Notes under the pieces: model-generated | The model's database searches: none | The model's input: the letters and a program-made list of their open reading frames with translations, nothing else | Told to the model about the DNA's origin: nothing | Program-made: the position numbers and the translations under genes | Shown here: piece after piece, positions 1 through 10,274 of the stretch | How positions within the stretch are numbered: the first letter of the stretch is position 1 | Layout of the letters: each line of letters starts with the position of its first letter | DNA from: Macrothele yani | Taxonomy: Eukaryota; Arthropoda; Arachnida; Araneae; Macrothelidae | Length of the DNA: 64,000 nt | Assembly (NCBI GenBank): GCA_039090855.1 | Contig: CM077010.1 | Coordinates: 48,936,905-49,000,904 of the forward strand | Reading direction: 5' to 3'

Positions 1-171
1 ATGTTTAATTTTTCACTGCTTTTCTCAATATTTAATTGCTCACTTTTATTCTTTTCTAATTTTTAAAGATAGTTAGCAATGTGTTGTTTCTTTTAATAGA
101 ATCTCTCCACTTTCTATTGCACTCATGTCTTTTTTTTTTTATGCCACATTCAATGTTCATCTCAGCATTGT

Positions 172-589
172 TTAACATTTTATGAGGGAATCCAACTGCT
201 GCAAATGTTCAGCTTCTTCCCATTTCAAATCACTTTGTGAACATTCAATTTCTGCTCTTTTTTGTTTGTTTTGCTGCATTTTTTCAGCACTAATCTGCTC
301 TTGATATTTTTTCCAGGATTCTTTATAAGCTGTCAGAAGTTTTTTGGTTACATTAATTTTACTCACATCTCTATTTAATCTTTTGACATGAACTTTGTGC
401 TTCTTGCTCTCCGCATGACGCCTACAATCATTGCGGCCACCTTGCGATAGGCTAAAATCGCAGCCACATGGCTTATAAAACGTGATGCAGAAAAACTTTA
501 GATGCTTCATAAAAAGGCCATTCTTTACTATACATACCGCGATACACTTGACGATAAGTTTTATCCGACTTGGTTCTTTTTGTTGTCAT
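172..589 (-). pseudogene. BED-type zinc finger N-terminus of a hAT-like transposase, broken
   Basis: The minus strand encodes a short basic protein whose first part carries a zinc-finger-like stretch, CDFSLSQGGRNDCRRHAE followed by SKKH. This Cys/His spacing is typical of the BED-like DNA-binding finger at the N-terminus of hAT-type transposases and ZNF862-like relatives. An ATG at 589 gives an opening (KEWPF at its end) that meets the finger only through a frameshift near 510. A Lys/Glu/Gln-rich, probably helical segment follows, and the frame closes at 172. No RNase-H-like catalytic domain follows in the window, so this is an N-terminal fragment. It could be an exon of a domesticated gene, but the frameshift favours a dead element. 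Confidence 0.5.
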
Positions 590-714
590 AGCTGTTTCAC
601 TGCTACGTTTCGTTTAGTTTTAATCTAAATTAACACTTTCCACTCAAATAACTTTTCATCCATACTCACACAGAACTCGCGGCTTTTTTTCTTTTCTACA
701 GTTGAGGTCAAAAC

Positions 715-2040
715 TTAGCAGTGAAAAGCTCAGCTTTAGCTCGCCAGCCCCGACATACGAGCAATAGAGGCATGATCAGCGTGGCGGCTGACACCCGACC
801 TATTCGGCAAAAAAGAAAGGTCTCGCGAACGTCAACATGCGAGCTATAGAGGAGTCATCGGCATGGAGGATGCCACCCGACACGTGCAATATTCGTCAAA
901 AAAGAAATGTCTCGCAAGCCCCGACCCACGAGCTATAGAGGCGTAATGAGCACAGAGGATGACACCAGACACGCAAGCTATTCGTCGAAAAAGAAATGTC
1001 TCGCAAGTGCCAACATGCGAGCTATAGAGCCATCATTGGCATGGAGGGTGACACCCGAGATATTCGGCAAAAAAGAAATCCCTTGCAAGTGTAGACATCC
1101 GAGCTATAGAGGCATCGTAGGCGTGGCGGATGACACTCGACACACGAGCTATTCGGTGAAAACGAAGTTCCTCGCCAGCGCCGACATGCGAGCCACAGAG
1201 GCATTATCGGCATGGCGGGTGATACCCGACGAAATTTTTTTTTTCTTTATCCGGTGAAAAAGAAACGTCTTGCGAGCCCCAACATGCGAGCTATAGGGAT
1301 GTCATCGGCGTGGCGAGTAACACACGACCTATTCAATGAAAAATAAATTTCTCGCGAGCACCGACATGCGAGCTATAGAGGCGTCATCGGCATGGAGGGT
1401 GCCACCCGACACCTGCGATATTTGGTGAAAAATAAATGTCTCGCAAGCCCCAACCCACGAGCTATAGAGGAGTAATGAGCGCTGCGGATGACACCCGACA
1501 CGCAAGCTATTCAGCAAAAGAAATGTCTCGCGAGCGCCAACATGCGAGATATAGAGGCATCATTGGCATGGAGGGTGATACCCCGAGATACTCGGTGAAA
1601 AACAAATGTCTCGCAAGCCCCGACATACAAGCTATAGAGGCATCATAGATATGGCAGATGACACCCGACCTATTCGGTGAAAAAGAAATTCCTCGTGAGC
1701 GCAGACATGCGAGCTATAGAGGCTTCGCGGATAACACCCGACACGGGAGCTATTCGGTGAAAACGAAATTCCTCACGAGCGCCGATATGCGAGCCATAGA
1801 GACGTCATCGGCATGGCGGGTGAAGTTTCTTTTTCTTTATTCTGTGAAAAAGAAATATCTCGTGAGCCCCGACATGCGAGCTATAGGGCATCATCGGCGT
1901 GGTGAGTGACACCCAACCTATTAGACGAAAAAGAAATGTCTCGCGACCACCGACATGTGAGCTATAAAGGCGTCATCGGAGTGGCGGGTGAGCTATTCGG
2001 CGATTTTGTAATGTCGTGTCACCCGACTGTAGAGTGGAAA
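715..2040. repeat. CpG-bearing satellite array, unit about 89 bp
   Basis: About fifteen head-to-tail units share the blocks GCGAGCTATAGAGG, ATCGGCATGGCGGGTGACAC, CTATTCGGTGAAAAAGAAAT and GTCTCGCGAGC. Successive AGCTATAG landmarks fall at 842, 931 and 1020 (89 bp apart) and then 1102 (82 bp). The short form lacks a stretch of roughly 7 bp around ACACGCAAGCT. Units differ by scattered substitutions and small indels, so the array is not freshly amplified. It is much richer in G+C and CpG than its surroundings. Open frames inside it are by-products of the repeat and are not genes. Confidence 0.9.
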
Positions 2041-3112
2041 GGGTTAAAACGTTTGCACCGAACTTTTCACAAGCACAAAGCCACATGCAAGTAAAGAGTT
2101 GGCAAAAGGCGCTGAGCTGAGTTTCCTCTCTACTTTTGTGCACGGTACTCTCAAATGGCTGTATGGGGAATCACGTGACAAACTCCACCTGCGTTGGCAG
2201 GGGAAGTCGGAACATTGAAGGCGCATAAGGGACTATCTGTAAAGTGTGTTTTTTCAACCAAAAGATGGTAAAAAAATAGAAATTGTGTGTAGGGATCTTG
2301 CGAGGGCTTCTCTGTAGTTTTTACGGATGACTTCCGTAAACCATAAGATGGAGTGAAAATTCGCAAAAGTTGGCATCTCTGAATACCTATGAATCCTTTA
2401 GAAACAGAACCATTGTATCCTGCCACGGGAGAGCCATTTTCAATCATCCTCCACGTCAACGAAATAGCTAATGACTGACCTTACACTGTATTTACGTAAT
2501 CGTACACCTCGCCCAGAATGAAGTAACTGCGCTATCCCAAAGAGCAGGGAACGACATATAAACAATCTCAATTGCACAGCACTCCGAAAGACCACCAAAC
2601 TATCGGTCAACAATCTTCATCAGGATTTCACAACGTACAGCATCATTTCTCCTACATACCACGTGATTACAACAAAACTCCTCCTCCATAAGCAAAAACA
2701 ATTTAATTTCCTACATCGCGAAAATCGTTGTTTTTTCGTCATTTTTGCCGAAAAAACAACGAATTAGAAGGTAGGTGAAAAACATTCCGAAATTTTGGGA
2801 TTGGCGGTATGGTACGTGTTGATTAAGAGCTGTTTTCACCAAATTATGCGCCATTCAATTCGACGTTTAAAACAGCATTTTTTGCTGTGAAAACATTTTT
2901 TTCGCTCTGCAATTTTTTGCTGTGGATTGCCGTTTCGGCGCAAATATAAAATTTTTTTCGTAATTTGTAGCAGTTTGGCGCAAGATAATGAGATTGGCAC
3001 AGTTCGGCGCAAACTTTCCATCACTGTAATTGTCTTACATGGGCTTTGCAGCTGAACAACATAGGCTGCCAACTTTTTCTGTCTGCTGATTATTTTTCCT
3101 TTCCATTTCTTT
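2041..3112. other. Non-coding spacer
   Basis: I see no supportable gene here. A perfect 14-bp stem (TCGTTGTTTTTTCG at 2725-2738 with its complement at 2749-2762, 10-nt loop) lies in the middle. The stretch 2840-3070 repeats short phrases such as TTTGGCGCA and resembles DNA near 34300-34440, so part of it is probably old transposon sequence. Confidence 0.5.
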
Positions 3113-3601
3113 TAGTCCAGTCAACGAAGGCTAAAAATGGGCAAATATAAGAAACAAATATGAAAGTTTTTAAACTTGGCACGCTTGTTTACAGGTATCT
3201 AGTGAAGATTATATCCTAAGTCCTGGCATATCAGAGGTGAGCTCTAGCCGCCATCTTGAAAAATAGGTACATTTTTTCGGTTTTTCGTGAATATCTCGAA
3301 AATGGTTGGTCGTAGCCCAAAAATACTATTTACAAAATTGAAGCTTACAAACTTCCTTACAAAAAAGGTTATGTTCACTTTTTTTGTATCTCTAATAGTT
3401 TCTGAGATAATCGGGTGTCAATATTGTACGTTTTCGCTGATCGTTACGTTATCACTATGGTTTTTCATACAAATAAGCTCATAACTTCTGAACCTTCGAT
3501 TTTTTTGAGTAAGAGTTCTCTATTGTAGAGCATTAAATTCTCTTCAAAATGGGTATCTTCCTTATTTTATTAACTCCAGCAGGTCAATAGATATAGCTGT
3601 A
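3113..3601 (+). repeat. Left terminal inverted repeat
   Basis: This arm matches the reverse complement of 7920-8367 along nearly its whole length. Shared blocks include AACTTGGCACRCTTGTTTA, CCATCTTGAAAAATAGGT and AAATACTATTTACAAAATTG. The left arm carries about 40 bp near 3270-3310 that the right arm lacks. A small open frame inside (3287-3484) is not credited as a gene. Confidence 0.85.
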
Positions 3602-3819
3602 TGTTTACATTACACGCTATTGCTATCTAATGTGACCATCGCAACACAGAGCTGAATACCTACCTTTATGAATGATAAAGGGTGAGAATGACAGATAAAT
3701 ATGATTAAAAAATAAAAATGGAAATTAAACCAGATTCATTATTGATACCATTATTGATTTATAGAATACATGATTGAATGATTAAAAATTGATTGAAATT
3801 AAAATTGATGTGCATTACA

Positions 3820-5141
3820 TTTGGTTCTCATATGCAGTTCTTTGAGACCACTTCTACCATGAGGTATCGAATGCACTCCAAAAAAAGACAACAGGTGAAA
3901 TACACCTAGTCTTACCAAACAGTTAAGACAGCTGCGAGTCAGCTGGGGCTGCTGAGACAATTTCTCTGCTTTTAATATAGAGTGGCTGGTCGAATGTAAT
4001 AATTAAGCACTTCTGATTGATTTTGACACACAAGTCAGCAGCAAACCGTAACGCGTTGTAGATATAGTATCATAATCAGTTGGTGGAGAGTTTATGAAAG
4101 GACAAGGAACAACCTTCGTCTTTTCACTGTACATCATACCTTTCGTTATAGAATGCATAAATCCTTTCCATTCTGGAACCCCAGGGATTTTGAGGCATTT
4201 TGCATACATCCATAGGGTGTCATAAGTTTTCGGCTGTGCCATTTCCTCTACCGGAACTGCCAGGTCTTCCACAATCACATTTTTTAAACCGCCTTCTGTT
4301 TTCTAGAATACTTCCAGTGGAAGAACTCCAAGTTCTTCACAAGTCTTTGAGCTTGGCATCTTGGTTAATCTTGGTATTTCTGTTCCTCTTTCGACTGAAC
4401 TTGCTGGGGTAATACCACCCATAACATGAAAATTATTTAATCCATTGATCGTGCAGACAATGAAGTCAGCGTTGGACACGAACTGACTGAATGACCCATT
4501 CATGCCAAGTTGAGCATGAAAAATGGCTGAGATTTCCTTTCCAGCTGTTGAGCTTCATATTATGAACAGAATCACAAACTAGATATAAGGTTTACCAAGT
4601 TTTTGGAGCCATATTTCCTGTATAGAAATAGGCCAAGGCTGTGTAATATGTGGGACATGAAAGACCGTGGTCGCCCAGCAGAGATGATGGAGTGTGCAAT
4701 GGAGATGAATTTCCTCTTTCTCTTTTCAATGTCTTTTGTCTTCTTCCTTGTCACGTCCTCCAGGAAAGTAAGTACGGTTGTGGGAACGCAACTACTCGCG
4801 TGCTTCAGGTAGTTATCACTAGGAAGGTAGGTGGTTTCATCATACACTTGAGACTAGATATCGTGCCTTATTATTGCTGCTGCAGTTTTCACGATTCTGA
4901 GCCGCTCCTCAGTTTGGTTTTTCTTTTTGTACCATGAATTCAAGATTTTAATTGTGTCAATAAAACAGACTATCGGAACCTTTCTTCCATCTCTTGCTAT
5001 TATGATATGTTCTCCGTGTTTTTGTATGAGTTTGGTTCTTGTGTGATCATCAGGGACACGCCCTGTTACTGCGGAACGTAATTCTGAGAGGGCATGGTAT
5101 AATGGTGGTATAAATGGTATATGTACATCAGGGTGGTCCAC
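3820..5141 (-). pseudogene. Decayed gene of an uncharacterised transposon protein family
   Basis: Several minus-strand frames read in order as one damaged protein. Segments seen are SIISAGRPRSFMSHILHSLG, a block with NADFIVCTINGLNNFHVMGG, then TLWMYAKCL, PFINSPPTDYDTI, ITFDQPLYIK and finally a frame with LVRLGVFHLLSFFG and GSGLKELH. From memory these match, in the same order, a conserved multi-copy protein family of arthropod, cnidarian and mollusc genomes that is commonly left unnamed. At least four frame changes and stops separate the pieces, and the C-terminal part is missing. Other parts of the same family occur at 50860-51590 and 59032-60010. The biochemical role is unknown to me. Its position inside long inverted repeats suggests it encoded the transposition protein of the outer element. 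Confidence 0.6.
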
Positions 5142-5321
5142 TTTGCAATGGAAAAAAAAAAGGTATTCAAATCATGGCTCCACATAGCGTAATTTTGTCC
5201 ATTATGATGTAGTAATGTGTGCACCAAATTTTAGCTCGATACGTGGAAGTTTAGTGGTCGCCCAGAAGTTTACTTTTTGGTAGCTAGCTCAAATTTCTCT
5301 TCTTTTCAGGTATAAACAACC

Positions 5322-7689
5322 ATGTCGACATCTAGTTTGAGATCTGCTCCCACTAACTGGCTTCTTGGAAAGAAAATCTCTAACTTCTCTACAGCAAGAC
5401 TTCCCCGTGGATTGGATGTGCCCCGGATGATCCAGTTTTACCATTTAGAAGAGGGCAAGAGCTTGTCAGTGAGTTACAAATTGACCTGTGAAGCAGTTGT
5501 GATTGTTTGGAAGTGTGCGAGGATTCCTACACAGCGGATTGATTCGTGTGTGAGAAAACTCTCAAAACTTTATGAACGATATTTAGCTGTGAAGAAGCAC
5601 CGTACTCGTCAAGGAGAAAATGAAAACTGTGCGTGAGGAATGTTCAAAAGTGATCTAGAAGAATTGTTTGATGTTGCCGTGAAAAATGCTATAATGCAAA
5701 TGAAAAATGACTAAGACCAGGTATTCCTCCAGAAACAAAGAGAAGATGTATTTTTATGTAGTATGAGTGGTGCTGACTTAAAAACAACAGAAAAAGAAAT
5801 TAGGAAAAGACAGCGGGAGGAAAAAGATAGAAAGGCGACAGAGAAATATGAGTGGTGCTGACTTAAAAACAACAGAAAAAGAAATTAGGAAAAGACAGCG
5901 GGAGGAAAAAGATAGAAAGGCGACAGAGAAATATAAAGAAAGAGAGAGCAAATGTTTTCCTGGGAAAACTGCAGAGCTTTCTTCATCTTCACATAGCTCC
6001 GAAAGCAAAGGCGAATATCAACCTGTAGCGTCCACATCTGCCGCACCTTCTACTCCATTCCCATCCAAACGACGTAAAAATATATTTACATTACCAGAAG
6101 TCGTCGGAGCCCTGGATCGAGTCAATCTTCCGGATAGAGGAGCTGTATTCGTTGCTGGAGCCATTGCAGGGGCGCTTGGACACGATATTTCCGAAATCAC
6201 CTTTTCCCGAAGCTCCATTAGGCGCTCTAAAAGATTAGAAAGACAGAAAGCCGCAGCAGCTGAACAAAAGAAATCGTCTTTGGAGGGGCCTTTTCTTTTA
6301 CATTGGGATGGCAAACTTTTGCCTGATATTGATGGATCCAAGGTGACAGTTGATCGCATTGCTATACTTCTCACTGGAAATGGCCAAGAACAGCTTTTGG
6401 GAATTCCCAAGATAAACAGAGGAACAGGGGAAGCTCAGGCACAAGCTTGTGTTGAATCAATCGAGAAATGGAATGTTAAGTCTGAAATAAAAGGACTTGT
6501 GTTTGATACGACAGCGAGTAATACTGGGCTTCACACAAGAGCTTGCACAACAATTGAAAAAACCAGAGGCAGTGAACTCGTTTGGATTGCATGCCGCCAC
6601 CATGTTATGGAGATTATGCTTTCAGCTGTTTTCTTATGTGTATTCGATTCTACTGGAGGTCCAGAAACTGCACTCTTCAACCGCTTTCAGAAAGGGTGGC
6701 CAACGATTGATCAAAGTGCTTAGAGTGCAGCAGACATTGACCTCTTTCAGGATGCTATATTAAACAGATTACGACAAGAAATGCTGGAGTATTTACCAAG
6801 TGCATTGGAAAAACAGCAACCAAAAGATGATTATCAAGAACTTCTGCACTTGTTTCTTTTGTTTCTTGGTGGAGGAAGTGGCACGGAAACATTTCGAGCT
6901 CCTGGCCCTACACATCATGCTTGATGGCTGGCTAAAGGCATTTTCGCTCTAAAAATATGCCTCTTTCAAAATCAGTTTCAGTTAACACCTCAAGAGACAA
7001 TAAATACAGTGAATTTGGCTTTGTTTGTAAGCCTGGTTTACGTGAAGTATTGGAATGAAGCTCCACTTGGAATTAGAGCTCCATATAATAATATCCAGCT
7101 TCTAAGTATCCTAAAACTTTACCCTAATAAAAAAAAATTGGCGAGAAAGCCTACAATGCTTTTGCCAGGCACCTTTGTTTTTTTTCTGAGCACTTGGTAG
7201 CCTTAGCTTTTTGTGACGATCGAGTGCCCACGAAAACTAAAGAAAAAAATGGTCAAGAATCTGAAACGTCCACAGCTACCCGATTTTCCGCGACATATAG
7301 CAATATCTGAGGAAAAAGATCTCAATCTAGAACATTTTGTAACTGAAAGGACTAGCTTCTTTTTCGATGTCCTTTTTGTTGGAGGAAAAATTAAATCTAA
7401 AGCGTTTCTGAAAATGCAACCCCAACAGTGGAGAAATGATCCTGTTTTAATTGAACTTCGTGAACATTGCTGTAAGATGAGGGTTGTGAATGACACTGCC
7501 GAGCAAGGCATCAGTTTAATTAAAAAATACAACCAGCCACTTATCAAGGACGAAGAACAAAAGCAGTTCATTCTTCGACTGGTGGCAAATCATAGAAAAC
7601 AGTTTCCTTCATCATCGAAGGCATCTCTTGTCATAATTATTCAATTTTTGAAATTCTTCATTTTCAGTTATGTAGTACCCAAAAGTTAA
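5322..7689 (+). pseudogene. Broken transposase-like gene of the nested element
   Basis: Pieces read in order on the plus strand. First comes a 104-residue opening from 5322. Then a basic coiled region from 5848 leads into HWDGKLLPDIDG, VFDTTASNTGLHTRAC and IACRHHVMEIM. After a stop at 6721 come VYVKYWNEAPLGIRAP and, from 7213, LPDFPRHIAISEEKDLN and VVNDTAEQGISLIKKYN. From memory these motifs belong to an uncharacterised transposase-like family of arthropods and cnidarians. The DTTASNTG and CRHH motifs look like catalytic-core residues, but that is inference. It sits between CAGGGTGGTCC termini, which supports a transposase role. At least three frame breaks disable it, one caused by an 85-bp duplication. 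Confidence 0.7.
5763..5932 (+). repeat. Exact 85-bp tandem duplication inside the transposase-like gene
   Basis: The stretch starting ATGAGTGGTGCTGACTTAAA at 5763 recurs without visible change at 5848. The unit length is not a multiple of three, so the duplication shifts the frame. The lack of differences between copies means it is recent or an assembly artefact. Confidence 0.9.
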
Positions 7690-7919
7690 ATATTGGGAGA
7701 CCCCTAAATATCGTTTTTTTTGCAAAACCCTTTGGTGTACTTATCATTCACATACTATGGCATAAAATAAAAGTTGTGGAGAAAGAATATTTAAAACTTT
7801 TTTTTTTTTTGGACCACCCTAATGTACATATAACGTATACCATTTACACCACCATTATATATAATAAACCACTACATATGGTATGTAAAATATTATATAA
7901 TATTCAGACGGATGTATTG

Positions 7920-8367
7920 AACAGCTATATATATCTATTGACCTGCTGGTGTTATAAAATAAGCAAGATACCCATTTTGAAGAGCATTTGATGCTCTACA
8001 ATAGTGCTTAGGAACTCTTTCTCGAAAAAACTGACGGTTTAGAAGTTATGAGCTTATTTATATGAAAAACCGTTGTGATAGCGTAGCGATCAGCGAAAAA
8101 GTAACATTGACACCAGATTATCTCAGAAACTAAATTAGAGACACAAAAAAAGTGAACAGAACCTTTTTTTGTACGAAAGTTTGTAAGCTTCAATTTTGTA
8201 AATAGTATTTTTGGGCTATGACCAACCTATTTTTCAAGATGGCAGCTACAGCTCACCTCTGATTCGCCAGGGCTTTCCATTATAATCTTCACTAGATACC
8301 CATAAACAAGTGTGCCAAGTTTCAAAACTTTCATATTTAATCTGAAAACCCTATTTTGACCGGACTA
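7920..8367 (-). repeat. Right terminal inverted repeat
   Basis: Inverted partner of 3113-3601. The outer tip is TTGACCGGACTA, complementary to TAGTCCRGTCAA at the left end. A poly-T run follows just outside at about 8378. Confidence 0.85.
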
Positions 8368-9059
8368 TTTATTGCAACTTTTTTTTTTTTTTTTGTGCCT
8401 TCAGTTTTGGTAAAGTCAGCATCAACTGTTCCAAAATAATATCTTTAACAGAAGAATCAAACTGCAGACCTACCTGACTAAGAACATGAAAACCATTATT
8501 TTGCACCCCTCTCCCAACAGAGATATACTTCCCATCAGAAAAATAAATAAAAATGAATATTCATGCAAGTTACACATTTTATAGATTTTTTTTTTTTTAA
8601 GGACCTTTGCATTTGCTGTTCAAATATTCAAGATTTGAAAAACTTTACATAAATATTATTTCATTATTTGCATGCTTTGGGAGAATCTACCAGCCCACAA
8701 AGGCCTTTTGAAATCAAACACAAACATAAGGGTCTATTTACCTATTTATTTTTACTGTCTGACAGAATTTAATCACACATTTCTAAAGTACAAATTTAAT
8801 TTAAAAAAAATGTTTTTGTCTGTTAATGTTTTGGAAGCACAGGCAAGACTTCTCCCTTCACTGAAACCATACACGAGACCAACCAAGAAACAAAAAACTG
8901 AACTTTTTAACTGGATGAAACCCCAGAATACACAGCAAGAAAGTGTGAATATAATGCAACATGAAATGAAATTGTTCACTGTAATTTATGTATACATTAA
9001 ACTGGAGAACATTGCCATATTCAAAATATAAAATTATTGAATTCAAAACAAAATATGGT
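8368..9059. other. AT-rich spacer, no recognised gene
   Basis: A plus-strand frame from 8672 contains ARLLPSLKPYTRPTKKQK, which I do not recognise and which lacks splice or domain support. The rest is AT-rich with poly-T runs. Confidence 0.4.
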
Positions 9060-10130
9060 TTTAAAAGGCATTGCTATTTTTGTTGTTGTTACTGTACTTG
9101 CCAGAACATCAGCTCTTTTTCTTGTATATTTTTTTCTTCTCAGAAAGTTCTGAGGCCATATTTGTCTTCTGTTTACTCTGCAGCTGCACCGTATCACTTC
9201 TTCCTATTTCTTTTCTCCCCCCTCCCTCCAACAACAATTTTATCCATCATGCAGCATGATCCATGCTGGAAGAACTTTTGGCCTCAGGAACAGGAACGAA
9301 ATCAAAGCTTTCACTATTTTAGATAACTTTGAAAATATGAATACGACACATCAATTCTTACAAGTTCCCCCTCCCTTATCAAACTTAAATGCAAACACTT
9401 ATGGGGAAAAGTAGCATTTAACAACAACACTGCATAGCAATAACATTATGGGTTGAAAAAAAAAACTGATTACGGAAGCTTAGTCAGACTTTCGTTTTTG
9501 GAAAACTCTTCCTATTTTTAAGCTGAGATGCAAATATTTATGGAATAAAAGAATACTTAATAACAATACCAGGCAGAAGTAACATCACGAGAGAAATTTT
9601 CACTCTGCCTAAATTCCGTTTTTGAAAATTTCAAAAGGTAGAATTCGGTCCTTAAAAACAGACCCCCCCTCCCCCCCCCCACACACACACCACCATCAAA
9701 TTTCTGTTTAGTTGTGAAGATCTGGAGAATGCGCCAAATGATAACGGAAATCGCAGAATTTTTCAAAATCCATAATGTACAGATAAATCTTGTGCTTGAA
9801 GTCTACAGGGAAATTTTTGCACGGTCTTAATTACTGTTTTCAGAAACAGTTGCCCAGTTTCATGCTGAAATACAAAGGTTTATGAAATAAAATGGCATTT
9901 AACAATACTGGGCAGAGACAACATCGTGAGAAAGACAAAATTATGATCATGGGGAAAATCTTCACTCTGTCTTAACTTCTGTTTTCAAAAGTTTTGATAG
10001 ATGAAATACTGTTTCCAGATGAAAAATGACACCCCCCCCCCCCAAATCATTTTAGCATCAATTTTGAGAAAAACTTAAACGATAAAGGGGGGGGGCAAAA
10101 TTCTGCGAATCCGCAGAAGAATCTCATGTA
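9060..10130 (+). repeat. Dispersed repeat family R2, forward copy
   Basis: This is a non-coding repeat with internally recurring phrases: CTTCCGTTTTYGGAAA, AAGCTGAAATRCAAATATTT, ATGGAATAAAATG, CAATACTGGGCAGAG and AACATCACGAGA. The same phrases recur in the same order at 33360-34300, and in reverse at 56230-58744 with the PLE insertion removed. Runs of C (9661 and 10033) and G (10087) interrupt it. Near the left edge CAATTTTATCCATCATGC matches the open-frame part of the R2 copies at 48 and 58 kb. Confidence 0.7.
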
Positions 10131-10196
10131 CGTGAAACATGTATGCACACATACAATTTTAGTAAGTCAAATGAAACAAATTTGTTAAAGGTTTAC

Positions 10197-10274
10197 CTGC
10201 AGCACCATATTTTTTACGAGATCCTAAGTCATCATCTGCATCGGCTAGTGCATAACCGGTTAAATGAACGGTAC
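10197..10274 (-). CDS. FKBP46: Exon of nuclear FK506-binding protein (FKBP46/39 type): end of nucleoplasmin-like domain
   Basis: A 78-bp internal exon. On the minus strand a poly-T tract ending TATAG precedes it and the donor GTAAAC follows. It starts with two bases and ends with one base of split codons (phase 1 to phase 1), matching the exon at 40573-40728. The joined reading runs NGEG then TVHLTGYALADADDDLG and SRKKYGAA. TVHLTGY is the last beta strand of the nucleoplasmin-like fold found at the N-terminus of arthropod FKBP46 and Drosophila FKBP39, which are nuclear chromatin-associated prolyl isomerases. The acidic DADDD run fits the start of the charged linker. Downstream exons should lie left of the window. 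The identification rests on recalled motifs and the exact phase match. Confidence 0.85.

Larger units (their letters stand above)
5129..7821. mobile_element. Nested 2.7-kb transposon with 8-bp target duplication ATGTACAT
   Basis: The left end reads CAGGGTGGTCCAC and the right end is its complement, GGACCACCCTA. Both sides are flanked by ATGTACAT (5121-5128 and 7822-7829), a perfect 8-bp duplication. Beyond the duplication the flanks are also inverted copies of each other for about 20-25 bp (AATGGTGGT/ACCACCATT), so the target site was itself palindromic or was rearranged. The element lies inside the 3113-8367 transposon and carries the plus-strand gene at 5322-7689. Confidence 0.8.
3113..8367. 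mobile_element. DNA transposon with 450-490-bp terminal inverted repeats, hosting a second transposon
   Basis: The two ends are long inverted copies of each other, 3113-3601 and 7920-8367. Both outer ends begin TAGTCCRGTCAA. The left interior (3820-5141) holds a decayed minus-strand gene. The right interior is occupied by a separate transposon at 5129-7821. Only TTT is shared as flanking sequence, so the target-site duplication is unresolved. The arms have drifted by many small indels, so the insertion is not recent. Confidence 0.75.

Noticed and set aside
715..2040. CRISPR array
   Set aside because: Units are contiguous and alike throughout, with no alternation of constant repeats and unique spacers, in an animal-type genome.
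3287..3484. Hydrophobic open frame inside the left terminal repeat
   Set aside because: Lies wholly in a terminal inverted repeat and is not kept in the other arm.
9661..9690. C-rich and CA-rich runs as a regulatory element
   Set aside because: Simple-sequence runs recur at the same places of R2 copies and look like slippage.
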